The notes beneath the pieces were generated by a model, which worked only from the letters and a program-made list of their open reading frames with translations, was not told the DNA's origin and did no database searches. From Chiua virens (Eukaryota > Basidiomycota > Agaricomycetes > Boletales > Boletaceae), in assembly GCA_019787685.1 (NCBI GenBank), contig JAHNUO010000008.1:434001-498000 (forward strand): DNA of 64,000 nt, read 5' to 3'. Both the position numbers and the translations under genes were made by a program. Of this stretch, positions 48,089 through 60,603 are shown in pieces (position 1 is the first letter of the stretch; each line of letters starts with the position of its first letter).

Positions 48089-48763
48089 GTCGACTCGGAA
48101 TTTAGCAATACGTCCTGAGTTCGTGTTGAAATGTTGTGTACAGTCTTGATACAGTTACCTGCGCCAGGAAAACTCGTTGTACTAGTAAATATTGATGTCG
48201 ATCGCCATCTATGTTCCGTGGCCTTTCCATTGTTCACCATGCAAAGACGTGGCATGCTAAAGAACAACGTGACGTTTAGTGACATGCGCCGTTGTTTTTC
48301 GAAAGATCAATGGATCACAACTCACATATTCGTCTGGTTGACATATATATTGAATAGCAAGACACGCCCCCCGTTTAAATGCGACGGACACAAGGCCATC
48401 ACTTTGGCCAGTCATTTTTGGGTTAGCTAGCTAGTAGGTCAAAGTTAGTTTGTGCAAATTTCCATTCTTTGTGGCATATACCAACCTCTTCGTCGACCTC
48501 ACAAGTGATTTGAAACTCGTGTTCGACAAATTAGCAGCTTTTCCGGAGTCCTCGACACTAGAATTGTGGTCCGGCCGGTCATACTTGTGAAGTGCTTTGG
48601 TAATTCGAGGAAGGCTCACGAAATGAAACGACTTTCAGTCGTGACGCGTCGGTGTTTGGCGAAGCGCGACCTACACAACAAAAACCCTGATGATTATTGA
48701 CAGTGGTCGCACCTCTGCAAATCTGTCGGACAAGACTGTTCCGCCTGAATCCTGACCACCAGG
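48089..48763. other. Intergenic region between esterase 4 and the MBD4-like gene
   Basis: About 675 bp. It carries TTGTACTAGTA near 48178, a sequence also seen downstream of copy 2 (44925), which is part of the duplicated 3' flank of the array. No gene is visible. Confidence 0.4.
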
Positions 48764-50514
48764 ATGAGCGTTCCAACCTGTATTGCAACCCCAGGCCGTG
48801 TCTCTGCCATCGCGCCAATCCAATGGATCCCTGCATTCGCCTACACCCCGGATTCGATTTCTGCTCGGAGCACTTCATATCTTGATCAGACGGTGGATGA
48901 CCCAGAGGGCGTCGAGGATGACGCGTTGCCGACTCAGTTCCAGCCCCGGACTATCGGTGGTACTTTTCATCCAAGTCTCGACGCGGTGTCGGGGGAGGGC
49001 TCGGACGCGTACTCCATTTCCGATCCTGCGTTGATGGTTCCGGCGAAGCGCAAGCGGCGAAGCAGAGGCAAAGGCATTTCACCGTCGGTCAGTAACGTAG
49101 ACACTCCCTGCGAACAAGTCAGTCATCTTCTCAGCAGTGCACTGGAGAGAATGCTCGCAATCCGTGCCCTAGTCTTTCCAATTCCCCTTCCCTGTCCTCG
49201 ATCTCGTCGTTTCATGTTAGACGCGGTAGAGATCGTCAACAAGAGATCACAATCTGGTCGTCGCAGGACAGTCCACGCCAGATCCACTGAAAGCGCGCGC
49301 ATGTCAGCGTCCTCACATTACCCATCTCCACCTCTCAGCTGCGGACGCGAGATCACCACCATACACGACAGTACCTCTCTTGTCGTACACCAAATTACGG
49401 AGCACGCCAGTCCTAGTCAGTTAACACCCTTGAAGGTGTCCAAGTATTTCCCGCGTACCTCCGCCTCTGCAACACGACCCAAACTGGACAATGTCCCAGT
49501 TTTAACACTACCTAGTTCCCCCATTTCGATTATCCCCGAGTCTTCCGGTCTTGAATACCTTCCGCCGACTGTTCAGCTTGGCAAGCCAGCGGGGGTTGCG
49601 AAGCGATCTATCTCCTATCTCATTCATGGCAGAATAACTCTGGACTCTTTGACGATCTCATGATCATGCTGAGACGACTAAAGCCAATACTGATACAAGG
49701 TGTGTGCCTAACCTATCGCTTTGTCACTGATGAACGAACTTCTCGCGCTCGCCCTTTGGATAAACAGAATCTGTGAGAGATGATCCATGGAAAGTGCTCA
49801 TCGTTGTCCGACTGCTCAACGTGACGACAGGGAAAGCGGCTATCCCTGTCTTTTGTAAGATCATATCACGTTGGCCGACTCCGCAGGATCTTGTTCATGG
49901 TGCGTGTCGTACTTGCTGCTTGCTCGATCCAGGTCTAGGACGATCTCTGATACCAAGATTCAAGCCTCGCACGACGACCTGGTCGCATTGCTGAGACCCC
50001 TCGGGCTGTACAACAAACGCGCACAGTGGCTCAAGGACGTATCTCAGCGCATTCTTCAGGATCGACAGGCTTCAACGTCGTCGTGGGAAGCTCTCTTGTC
50101 TGAAGCAGGCATAACGCCCGGTGCACCTCACTTGCGCTACCCGGGCGTAGGTCCATATGCCCTTGACTCGCTTCGCATTTTTTGTACCCGCGATAAGGAC
50201 GCATGGATGCGCGTGATGCCACGAGACAAGGAGCTAGTTCGGTACCTGGTGCGTTGTCTCCCCGGCACACTATTGTCGCCGTGCTGACTGTCATGAATGG
50301 ATGGCGGCGACAGCGATGGCGATGGGCTGTCGAAAAAGGCAAGGTATGGTATCCGGAAGGGATTGGTGTGATTGGGGACGTGGACGTGCCGTACTTGATC
50401 ACGTTGGTGGACGAACTGGCAACGCATTACGATGATGCTATTGGCGGGGAAGGATATATGTATCATTTTGACAATGATCTATGTGACATGCTGAATGGTA
50501 ATACGGTAGAGTAG
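48764..50514 (+). CDS. MBD4-like HhH-GPD DNA glycosylase
   Basis: The C-terminal domain matches the glycosylase domain of MBD4, which removes T or U opposite G. The markers are ESVRDDPWKVLIVVRLLNVT then TGKAAIPVFCKIISRWPTPQ, DDLVALLRPLGLYNKRAQWL, and the HhH segment LRYPGVGPYALDSLRIFCTR, where the Asp after AL is at the catalytic position. It ends with RWRWAVEKGKVWYPEGIGVI and GDVDVPYLITLVDELATHYD. The N-terminal ~270 residues (MSVPTCIATPGRVSAIAPIQ on) are low-complexity with a basic patch (AKRKRRSRGKG), a likely nuclear localisation signal; I see no methyl-CpG-binding domain. Introns at about 49702-49767, 49900-49964 and 50249-50309 keep frame. It sits inside the esterase array, between copies 4 and 5. 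Confidence 0.88.
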
Positions 50515-50555
50515 AATACCAAACGCAGGTATTATAACACCTAGCCAAGGATTGT

Positions 50556-51711
50556 TCAGAGTTTAGCCTTGGTAGGCCTTGCGCTCGCAGATTTGGGCTC
50601 GAGCACGAACCGGGCGACTCTCCCTACCGTATCTTGCAGTTCCTCCGGAAAGACGCTCGGCAAAACCCACCATCCATGCGGACGTTCCTCATATTCCACA
50701 AGCTCAACGAGCGCCCCTGCAGCCGTAATCCGTCTCGCCAGCTCGCGGGATGCGCTGATCAGCTGGTCCACAGTGCCAACCAGGATCAACGTCCTCGGCC
50801 ACGCTGCAGTAAACGTGAGCGACGCCGCAGACACGAGCGGGTCGGTGGGCGCTACCCCCGAGTCACCAATGTACGCCCAGCCCATTTTCTCACTCGCGGC
50901 CACGCTGACGATATCCGCTCTCAACCGCACCTTGTCATCCTCGTTCAACTTGGGTATCTGGATAGCCACTGGTGCAATGGCGACGACCGCCCGGGGTGGG
51001 GGCCGATCGGAGTGCAAGATGAGGTGGGTCAACACTATAGCTGTAGGACACTATCAACCCCTGTGGTGATATGCGTGTAGAGCGCATGCACTTACCGTGG
51101 TTCCCGCCGGCGCTGTCGCCTGCGACGACGATGTTGGATGCGTTGTATCCCTTTCCGAGGACGTAGTCATATGCGGCGACGAGGTCCTGTAGTGCAGCAG
51201 GAAAGGCGTTCTCCGGGACCGTCGCGAGACGGTAGCTCGGTGCGATGACCACCCATTTGGACTTGACGGTGCGGGTCCCATTCTCCCCATGGGAATGCGA
51301 CGCGACAGACCGCAGGATCTGGGCAAACAAGTTGATAAACCGCGTATGTGTGGGGTGGCCAGTGATGTTGCCCCCGCCGTGGATGAAGAAGATAACATGC
51401 GTGTCCTGATCCAGGAAGTCTGACGGGGACTGCGCCTGGTCCTCGTCACCGCTTCGAAGGGTGAAGAAATAGAGAGGAACAGGTTCGGGCATCTTGAGCA
51501 TACTGGTGTCGAGGAGGGGAGGGGGGCGAGAGGGCGGAGAGATCTCCACGCGCACGGTCATATCAGCCGGGAGACTCCCTGATTTCGGCTGTCGAGCACG
51601 TTCCTTCAGAGACTCGGCAATACCAAGTGGGAATGTCACGCTAGCTAGCCAGGCGCGCAGTACTGGAAATGCATTCCGCTGTTCATCAGTCAGTGGCTTG
51701 ATGGTGGTCAT
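50556..51711 (-). CDS. Alpha/beta-hydrolase-3 (HSL-type) esterase, copy 5 (inverted)
   Basis: Two exons (intron 51041-51095, after GGNH as in the other copies) encode about 366 residues. His111 (FFIHGGGNITG), Ser200 (VAGDSAGG), Asp297 (LVGTVDQL) and His327 (RPHGWW) complete the active site. It has its own features: an insert rich in Glu/Asp/Gln before the HGGG strand (GDEDQAQSPSDFLDQ), an insert with SHGENGTRTVKSK, and a C-terminal tail EPKSASARPTKAKL. This is the most divergent intact member and the only one on the minus strand. Its stop lies 41 bp from that of the MBD4-like gene, so the 3' ends probably overlap. Confidence 0.92.
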
Positions 51712-53273
51712 GTGGAAGTTCGAAGCCCATCTCTGGAGACCGTACGTTTTATTTATGGGGTGAAACGTGGTGAGATCCAGTATTGGGCTCGAAACACTTG
51801 CTGGCTCGATCAGTCTTACGAAAATTCATCAAATTAGTCATGTCGGCCAGCAGAACACAAACTGATTTGATCGGGAGAAGCGTAGTGATCGCATCGACCA
51901 TACGAACGACACACACACCTGACGAACGACGCCGCCCGTTCGAAACTTCTTTGATGGTAGCGTGGAGTGCAGCATGATCTGAATCATAGTGCTGACAACT
52001 CGAGCGTGTCCTCCAAGTCAGATCTCTAACATCCTTGGAGGTCCCCACCATAGCAGTCTCTAGGCTCTGGGCCGAGACCAGAAAGCATGACCTGTGCCAT
52101 GTTCACAAAATCTTCGATGACTGTTCATTGGTACTGAGGCCATAGAGGAATTAGTCGAGGTGCGGCAGGTGATACGAACGCACGAGGGTATATCCAGCTC
52201 ATCACTGCAGGAATACTTTGCCGCGGTTGCGCCTTGTGGACACTATGCGAAACACGCATTATCTCCTATCAGAGTCTCAACGCTGGAAGAATAAGTCAAA
52301 CTGTCATAAACGCCATAGTGAACCATGCAAACACGGCAGCTGACTGGAACTTGAATGGACAATCAAAGGCAACGGTAAGGAAGAAAGGTAACGGTTACCC
52401 ATCGTAACATTGCGCCCAGTCATGACGGAACTTCAAAGTTTCAAGTTTCGACGTGAGGATATGATGGCATGTCATTATGTATTTACATAAGTTTTACGCT
52501 CGACCGTGCCGACATAATCTCAGTCTCGTCGGAACCGCTGACTCCCGCGAAAAAAGGAGCGCCTGTGTGAGGCTGTACAGTCACAGCGTCCAATCGAACT
52601 CGTCGGATTTGACGAGATGTGATGTGTAAGTGAGTCGAGACGGTCACAACGCTCCCCAAATGCAAAAAATTCTTGCAGAATGTGTATCAGATACAAAAGA
52701 GTGCCTAACGGGTATCTACCTTCTAGTAAAACGGTACGAGCTACATACGTCGGACCGCCAAATGATTTTCCACCACGTACCAAGCGGCGCGTGAAAGTAG
52801 AAATAAATATCAGGTCCAAAAGTTCGACTGACAGATACATGATCGGAAGCTGTCCTAATCCAGCTAGTCAAAGATGCCGCAAACCGTCAACGAGCAAACC
52901 CACACAACTCCGCGACCGACCTCAGACGACGAGAGAACAGGAAAAAAGATAGATGGGAATTAACAAGAGAAAGTCAGCACAAGTGTTGTCATGGTATCCA
53001 AGAGGTATTGCAGCGTCGTAATAAGAAAGGTGCCCCATGTCAACGAGAGGATAAGTAGTGTCATGACCTGGATACTATCCATGGTCAAAGCAATGCGAAG
53101 CGAACGACACCGGGAAAGGAGTGGACACACCCATTAAGCTACGGGTTAAACTATAACTGATGCAAGGAAGATGTTCGCAGGATGCGAGTAAATGAGGCTA
53201 CAAATCGTCTCGGCGTTTACTTGCACAGGTTTCGACCAGTCGTCCGCCAGTGCGCGAGAGGGATGTCGCAGGA
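51712..53273. other. 1.6-kb gene-free region
   Basis: Between esterase 5 and the kinase I see no gene. Small frames (for example 52520-52840 minus and 52680-52952 plus) overlap antisense and show no family resemblance. No repeat, tRNA or transposon end was recognised. Confidence 0.4.
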
Positions 53274-54979
<1,706 letters not shown>

Positions 54980-55102
54980 TACTGCAGAGAAATGACAAGA
55001 AAAAAAAAACAAACCAGACAAAGGTCCCTTTTCCCCCAGATCACGTGAACATGGGTGTATTCGTGTCACACTATCGTGACTGTCGTGGCACTTGTTACCG
55101 AT
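54980..55102. promoter_or_regulatory. 123-bp divergent intergenic region (STK32-like / guanylate kinase)
   Basis: Opposing starts lie 123 bp apart; a shared promoter is likely. It contains a run of nine A (54999-55007) and a T/C-rich stretch at 55025-55035. Confidence 0.4.
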
Positions 55103-55797
55103 ATGTCACTCAGCCGACCGCTGGTGGTGTTTGGGCCGTCTGGCGTCGGGAAGGGCACCCTCCTCACCCGTCTCTTTGCCGATCTCCCAGACAAGTTTGG
55201 TTTCAGCGTCTCTCGTACGCATCTCATACTTGCCCGATGTCTCTCACTGACGGTGATCAGACACCACCAGACATCCCCGCCCCGGAGAGACCGATGGCAT
55301 ACAGTACCACTTTATCTCTAGAGACAGCTTCAAGGCCCTTCTCGACGAGAACGCCTTCATAGAGCATGCCCAGTTTTCGTCAAACTACTATGGGACCTCG
55401 AAGCAAGCCATCCACGCCGTTCGTAAATCCGGAAGGCGGTGCATCCTCGATATTGACTCCCAGGTACGTGTCAGGAACTCATGCTACACGTCAACTCATT
55501 CTCTTTCAGGGTGTCAAGCAGGTCAAGAAGACAGATTTGAACCCCGTATATCTCTTTATTGCCCCACCCAACATGGCCACACTCCGCGGTCGCTTGCGCG
55601 GTCGTGGCACCGATAGCGAAGATGCAATCCAAAAGCGTCTTGCTACGTCACTCGCCGAGATAGAGTATGCACGTGAGTCGGGGACGTGCGACTACGTCAT
55701 CGTCAACGGTGACCTAGACAGAGCCTACGCATCCTTCAAAAAGCTCGCGCTCGGAGAGCACATTGAAAGCGATGCCATACCTTCATTGGACGATTGA
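55103..55797 (+). CDS. GUK1: Guanylate kinase
   Basis: Guanylate kinase phosphorylates GMP to GDP and is essential for guanine nucleotide supply. The start [20 protein letters not shown] carries the P-loop GPSGVGKGT. An intron (about 55213-55260) separates FGFSVS from [20 protein letters not shown], the GMP-binding segment. [36 protein letters not shown] and [20 protein letters not shown] (lid) complete the fold. The length is about 200 residues, normal for eukaryotes. Two short introns. The stop is TGA at 55795. No organellar presequence is visible. Confidence 0.95.
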
Positions 55798-55860
55798 TTA
55801 GATCATCTATCAATGATAGAACTGTTGTAGATGTAGTGACTTGTCTGATTGATACGACAT

Positions 55861-56681
55861 TCAGACCCTGAACCGCATATACGCCATCAATAACGCCGAG
55901 CAACCCGTTACTAGATCCACCAAGTCAGCATTTCCCAATAATTCAGACCGAGACACGTACCAAACCCGACCAGGTATTGCAGCGTCGTCGCCTGAAAGAA
56001 TAACCGTCACCGACCACACTCACGCAGTACAAAAAGTCCTACCTTGGACGCCTGAATCGCCGTCCGCAGGTGCGCAATCTCCTGCTCGATCCTGGTATCC
56101 ACCTCCTTGATCTTGAGCTCCTGTCCACTGCTCTCCTCTCTCATTCGTCCCTTCTCAAGGTTCAAATCTAACCGCACGCCCGCCTGGGTCCGCGTGATTT
56201 CCTCCCGAAGCCGCTGCTTCAGCTTTTCCATGTCCGCCTGTAATCGATCGTTCTCTGCCTTGATCATCGCCAAATCATTCTTCTCCATCAACTGTAGCTC
56301 CGATTTTAGCTGTGCAAAGTCGACTTGCTGGGTATATTGGTGCTAACGACACGGTTCTCGGTCAATTCGAATACGTCGAGGTTTCCGACGAGCGTAGATC
56401 GTCACACGAACCTTTTCCTGGTCGGCCTTGGTCACCATGTTGCTCGTCATGTTCCGTATGCTCTCGTCGATGACCTCTGCCATGGCGGTCATAATTCCCT
56501 CGGCCTGTTGTCGGTTCAGGCCTTCCCGTTCTAGGCGCTGTACAAAGTGGTGTGTATCGAAATGAAAGTCATGGCGAGTAGCAGTCATTCGGAACCCTCG
56601 CGTCGGTGGTAACGAAGCGATCCAAGGGCGTAGTGGTCTTGCCGTTGAGTGCGTTAGTCGGGCGCAGAGTGTAGCAGACAT
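55861..56681 (-). CDS. MCUR1/FMP32 (CCDC90, DUF1640) mitochondrial coiled-coil protein
   Basis: These inner-membrane proteins act in assembly of respiratory complexes or in regulation of the calcium uniporter in animals. The start MSATLCARLTHSTARPLRPW is a mitochondrial presequence. FHFDTHHFVQRLEREGLNRQ then QAEGIMTAMAEVIDESIRNM is the family's diagnostic N-terminal motif. A long coiled coil follows (ELQLMEKNDLAMIKAENDRL, MEKLKQRLREEITRTQAGVR, EVDTRIEQEIAHLRTAIQAS). The last exon gives a transmembrane helix, LVGFVTGCSALLMAYMRFRV, and a TGA at 55861. The function in this fungus is inferred from the family. Confidence 0.92.
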
Positions 56682-57483
56682 AATGAGGTGCGTGGGACTC
56701 GCGCAGTTCACCTAATCGAGTCTATCAATCTACTTGGGCGCCAGTTCGGATTTTGTCACATAAATCCAGACACATTACACTCATTCAGCGGATAATAGCG
56801 TTACTTCTGAAATGAGTCGATGAATTCGATTTCCTTTCACAGTGGATTTTATGGAATGCTAATCCGAGTTAATAGGAGGCGGAGAACCTGATCTATTGCC
56901 TAGTGAAGGAAGAAGGAGGAACACCGCTCAATGGAACAACCAGAAAGTCCACTGAGACGCATTCTTAGATCACCGACGAAACGTTTCATTGGAACGCATA
57001 ATAAAAAATATGTCGTCTCAGCATATACGTACCTTGAACGGTTCTTTGTCTGAACAGCGGAAGCAAACAACTTGATGCTTGGTGGAGAATCTTCAGAATA
57101 ACTCGCAACTCGAGGTTCTCGGGAAACAGTGTTCAATCCTCCTGTGAAGAGGTGTATGCTTATTTCGAGAGTCAAGCATAGACCCGAGGCAGCCGACACC
57201 TATCTTTTGTGGTATTCCACCCAGGTCGCAAGCCCTCCGATAGAGCGAGGTCACGGCAGAATATAAAGGCAGACATGCCCGACGATGGACCAGTCATATC
57301 CGTTCACATGCGCTTCGTGTGTGCACACAGTACAGAGCGTGTCACTCCATGACAATGTATGGACCGAACAGCGTTTTGGCGAATGGATTTGCAGGTATGA
57401 AGAACAGAATCACGTCCTCGAGGGCATTTGACGTAGTAATCGTGCGAAATTGAGCTGTAATCTGCTTCTTGAACACTACTGCG
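56682..57483. other. 800-bp divergent intergenic region (MCUR1-like / NUP35)
   Basis: The longest divergent spacer in the window. A 99-codon minus frame (56900-57199) and a 68-codon one (57304-57510) have no recognisable domain. No repeats found. Confidence 0.4.
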
Positions 57484-58695
57484 ATGGCTTCCAACGTCGC
57501 TCATACCCAAAGCACGAACCCATGGGGCAGTTCAAGTACCTCGACACATCCTAGTCTCGCCTCATCGCTTACCGACACGTTCGGCCAGTCAAGAACCCAC
57601 TACCAACCAGGATACATGATGGTAATTCACTTCCACCAACCACTGCTTCTCTTCCTCACTTTCTTTCTTTACAGTCTGCACAACAACACAATGTACACGC
57701 GCCCCAAAACGCACAGTACACTGATGAGATACCCACTGTACAAACAAAAGCAAAAATGAACCTTGCCCTCTCTCGCGGTGGCGCCTCCCACTTTGGCGCC
57801 GACTCCATGTTTGAGAGTGCTTCAGCGTCGGTCTAGTCGTATTCTTCCTGTGTTGACCCTCGTTCATTCTTGTTACATCAACACAGACAACGGCAGGCAT
57901 TTGCAGACACGGATGCACCTCCTACGACGTCCATCAACGACGTTTTTCGTGAGTCGGCCTTTGGTGCATCTGAGAGAGCACCCCAAAGAGTATGTCGTGC
58001 ACACCCTTCAAAGCTCGAAGCCAACCTCTCTTTTCAACCAGGCCTTTTCTCTAGATGGCCCTTCCTTCACCTCATCCGCGCGTCCGTCCCGCCCTGATGT
58101 TGCACCCTCCACAACTCCTATAAGCTACGTGATCGTGTTCGGGTACCCCCCTGATAAGTACTCCGTGGCCGTTGAATACCTGAAATCCCTCGGCGCGGCC
58201 ACGGAACCAGAGCCTAACACCGAGATCGTCAACTGCTTCCGAATTGGGTTCAGAGACCCCGGAGAGGCGGCGCGCGTCGTTCGAAGGAACGGCGAGGTCT
58301 TGAATGGGACTTGGATGATCGGCGTCAAGTGGGCTGTACGTTTTCTCGTCACTTTTTTTTCATTGCCTTTGGGCATGCTCATCATGGTGTCTGGTTTGTA
58401 GGACTCGGCGGCGGCGGTAGATATCGGGTCGTCGTTGCGTGCATCCGCCACGTCGATGACATCTCAAGGACCTTCACAGCCGTCTGCGATGGTTGTTGAT
58501 AGCCCGTCCCCTTCGGCCGTGGTGGGCACACCAATCAAGCTCGCGCCATCTGTTGCTGCTTTCCGCAAGGGACACGCGCCGGCCGCGGCCTCCCCTGCGC
58601 AAAAGATAACCCTCGCTTCAACTGTACCAACCCAGGGACCAACTGCAGATAAAGGTGTGCTCGGGCAAGTCACCGACCTGTTTTTTGGGTGGTAG
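57484..58695 (+). CDS. NUP35: Nucleoporin NUP35/NUP53 family
   Basis: A scaffold-linker nucleoporin with a dimerising RRM-like (MPPN) domain. The N-terminus MASNVAHTQSTNPWGSSSTS and following Ser/Gln/Ala-rich residues are disordered. The RRM-like domain starts at TPISYVIVFGYPPDKYSVAV and continues through VNCFRIGFRDPGEAARVVRR and NGEVLNGTWMIGVKWAD. The C-terminal GVLGQVTDLFFGW is the amphipathic membrane-binding helix shared by NUP35/Nup53. Introns at about 57622-57673, 57828-57888, 57990-58041 and 58336-58401; the third removes gtatgtcgt...caaccag and joins APQR to AFSLDGPSF. It ends with TAG at 58693. Confidence 0.93.
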
Positions 58696-59179
58696 TGTTT
58701 CTGGATGACTAGTTGCTGTGTTTCGCTGTTATGGTGGAAGGTCGATTTTGTGATTTAATAACACGATCAACTCTGCAAGTTCCTTAGATCATTGTTTGAT
58801 AATTCTTCTCATATCTCGAAGCTTGCAGACAAGGACATCGCAAAGTGTCTGTATGGTCAACGTACTCCTGCAGATTCCGAATGTCGCTGCACAACATTCC
58901 CTTGTCATGGCTGGAATGGTGTTCCAAGATGTGGTGAAACGCAGGAGCCCATCCCGTGCTCTTAAGTATCTTGATGTAGTCCATGTTAAGGTATACAACG
59001 GAATCGAGAGACGATATACAAAGGTCCCGTACGGTCTCACTTGGGGTGATGTCACAGGGATCTGACGGAGTAGTTGCCTGCTGCTGGTTTCTGGCGGACA
59101 AGTGAAGAGCTGATTACTCTTACTTAACAGTGGATATTCGACCTCAGGCCAGATAGGATGAGGGTACGCGCAAAACAGG
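58696..59179. other. Spacer between the convergent NUP35 and MAK16 genes
   Basis: About 480 bp. A 105-codon minus frame (58784-59101) begins with ATG and has ordinary composition, but I recognise no family, so I do not call it a gene. Confidence 0.35.
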
Positions 59180-60513
59180 TTACCAATTTGAAAGCGAAGA
59201 TCGTGTGATAGGTGTGCTCTCCAACTCGTGCTCGTACTCGACCTCCACCCTCGCTCCCTCTAGAAGGCAATCAGCGTAAATAGAAATGCAAACAGAGAGG
59301 GAGAAAAGGACGCACTCCTCGATTTCTCCGATTTCTTTCGAGGAGATGCTTTTGTTGGTGCTTTTACTTTCCGCTTACCCAACACCACTTTCGGCTTTGA
59401 ACGCGGGTGACTGCTAGTGGTCTCGTCATCATCCTCATCCGAACCTTCGCTATCCTCAGTCTGTGCCTGCTCCTGTGGGTCGGTCAGGGCCAAAGACGAA
59501 CGAAAATCAAGTGTGGAGCTCACCACGATGTCCTCCAAGTCGCTCAGATCACTCAAACCGGCTTCGTCTCCACTAACATCGCTAACAAATTCGCCCTCCT
59601 CCAACTCCTCCTCCAACTCTTCATCCTCGCCATCTGTCTCATCATCCATCAATTCCAGGTCTCCCTCCCTTTCTATTTCCTTCTCTTTCCCTCCCTTCTC
59701 TCTGTCCAATATAGCCTGCCACACGCTTTCGTTCACATTCAGCGGTGCATCACCGTACGCTTTTGATTTCAGTCGTTCAATAAGCTCCTTCTCGATCGAC
59801 TTTTCAAGGTGCGCAGCGGAGAGGGCTTTTCGCTCGCGTGTGGCCTCTCTCCGGTCCAATTTCTTCTTCACACCAATCAGCTTCGGTCTGGACAACGTTC
59901 AACGGTCAGCGTCAGTCAAAGCACCATACGACATCCAAACGCACTCTTGCCGCAGCTTTATCCGCCTCATCTTGATGAGGTATTGCGTGATCTTGGTTAC
60001 CCGTTGCTTGCATTTGTGGATCGTGAAATTGGGCCAGTACATGAGCTCCTTGTCGATCTGGGGGTCGTCCCCGCCGACGGGAAGCGTTCAGGTGTGCTTC
60101 ATGGACAGCGACGCGGTGCTCACCTGCTCGAGTGCCTTCGAGTAGTTTTTTGAGAGCGAGATTTTCTCCCACATTTTGGCGGGCGTATGCGCGCGTTCGA
60201 TCGTTTTGACGTAGAGATAGAGTGCACCTGAATGTATCTGCATGAGAACGCGAGCGATGGGAACCCGAGTTCGACGGCGTACCTTCATGCTCGCGTACGG
60301 TCGCATAGCGTGAGTTGGCTAGCGGACATGACTGTCTGCTGCAGAATCCAGTCACGTTGTATTCGTTGCGGCAAAAGTTTTGCGTTGCGGTTCTGACGGT
60401 GTGGACACAAAGTCAAGGATGTGCATGTGCGTGATTTGAAAGCGAACGAACTTTACTTTGTAGGAGCAGAATTGGGTGTTTATCACGGACCATATCACGT
60501 CGTCGCTCTGCAT
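59180..60513 (-). CDS. MAK16: MAK16, 60S ribosome biogenesis factor
   Basis: MAK16 is an essential nucleolar protein of early pre-60S particles. The start [20 protein letters not shown] then [29 protein letters not shown] contains the conserved Cys pairs. [20 protein letters not shown] then [15 protein letters not shown] is the strongest family match. After further introns come [20 protein letters not shown] then [21 protein letters not shown] long acidic stretch ([20 protein letters not shown]) and a basic region ([20 protein letters not shown]) follow. The final exon, after an intron 59259-59309, adds [20 protein letters not shown] and stops at 59180. The VEVEYEHE ending is typical of MAK16, which is why I extend the gene past the stop at 59260. 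Confidence 0.94.
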
Positions 60514-60603
60514 CCCGGATACAACCAGTACAAGATGAGTTCAGTGTAAATCGACTGATGTGATGGTGTTTATTTGGTCATTTATACTAACTCTACACTT
60601 GGT
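60514..60603. promoter_or_regulatory. 90-bp divergent intergenic region (MAK16 / mitochondrial transcription factor B-like)
   Basis: Only 90 bp separate the opposing starts. One gene serves cytosolic ribosome assembly and the other mitochondrial gene expression, a pairing that could coordinate both; this is inference. Confidence 0.4.

Noticed and set aside
51712..53273. Possible transposon remnant in the 1.6-kb gap
   Set aside because: I found no terminal repeats, target-site duplication or transposase-like coding.
58784..59101. 105-codon minus-strand frame between NUP35 and MAK16
   Set aside because: Starts with ATG and is plausible in length, but has no family resemblance and lies in the 3' flank of two convergent genes.
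59260..59310. MAK16 ending at the in-frame stop at 59260 (...[10 protein letters not shown])
   Set aside because: This tail is intron sequence read through; splicing at a GTGCGT donor and TTCTAG acceptor gives the family's typical VEVEYEHE end.
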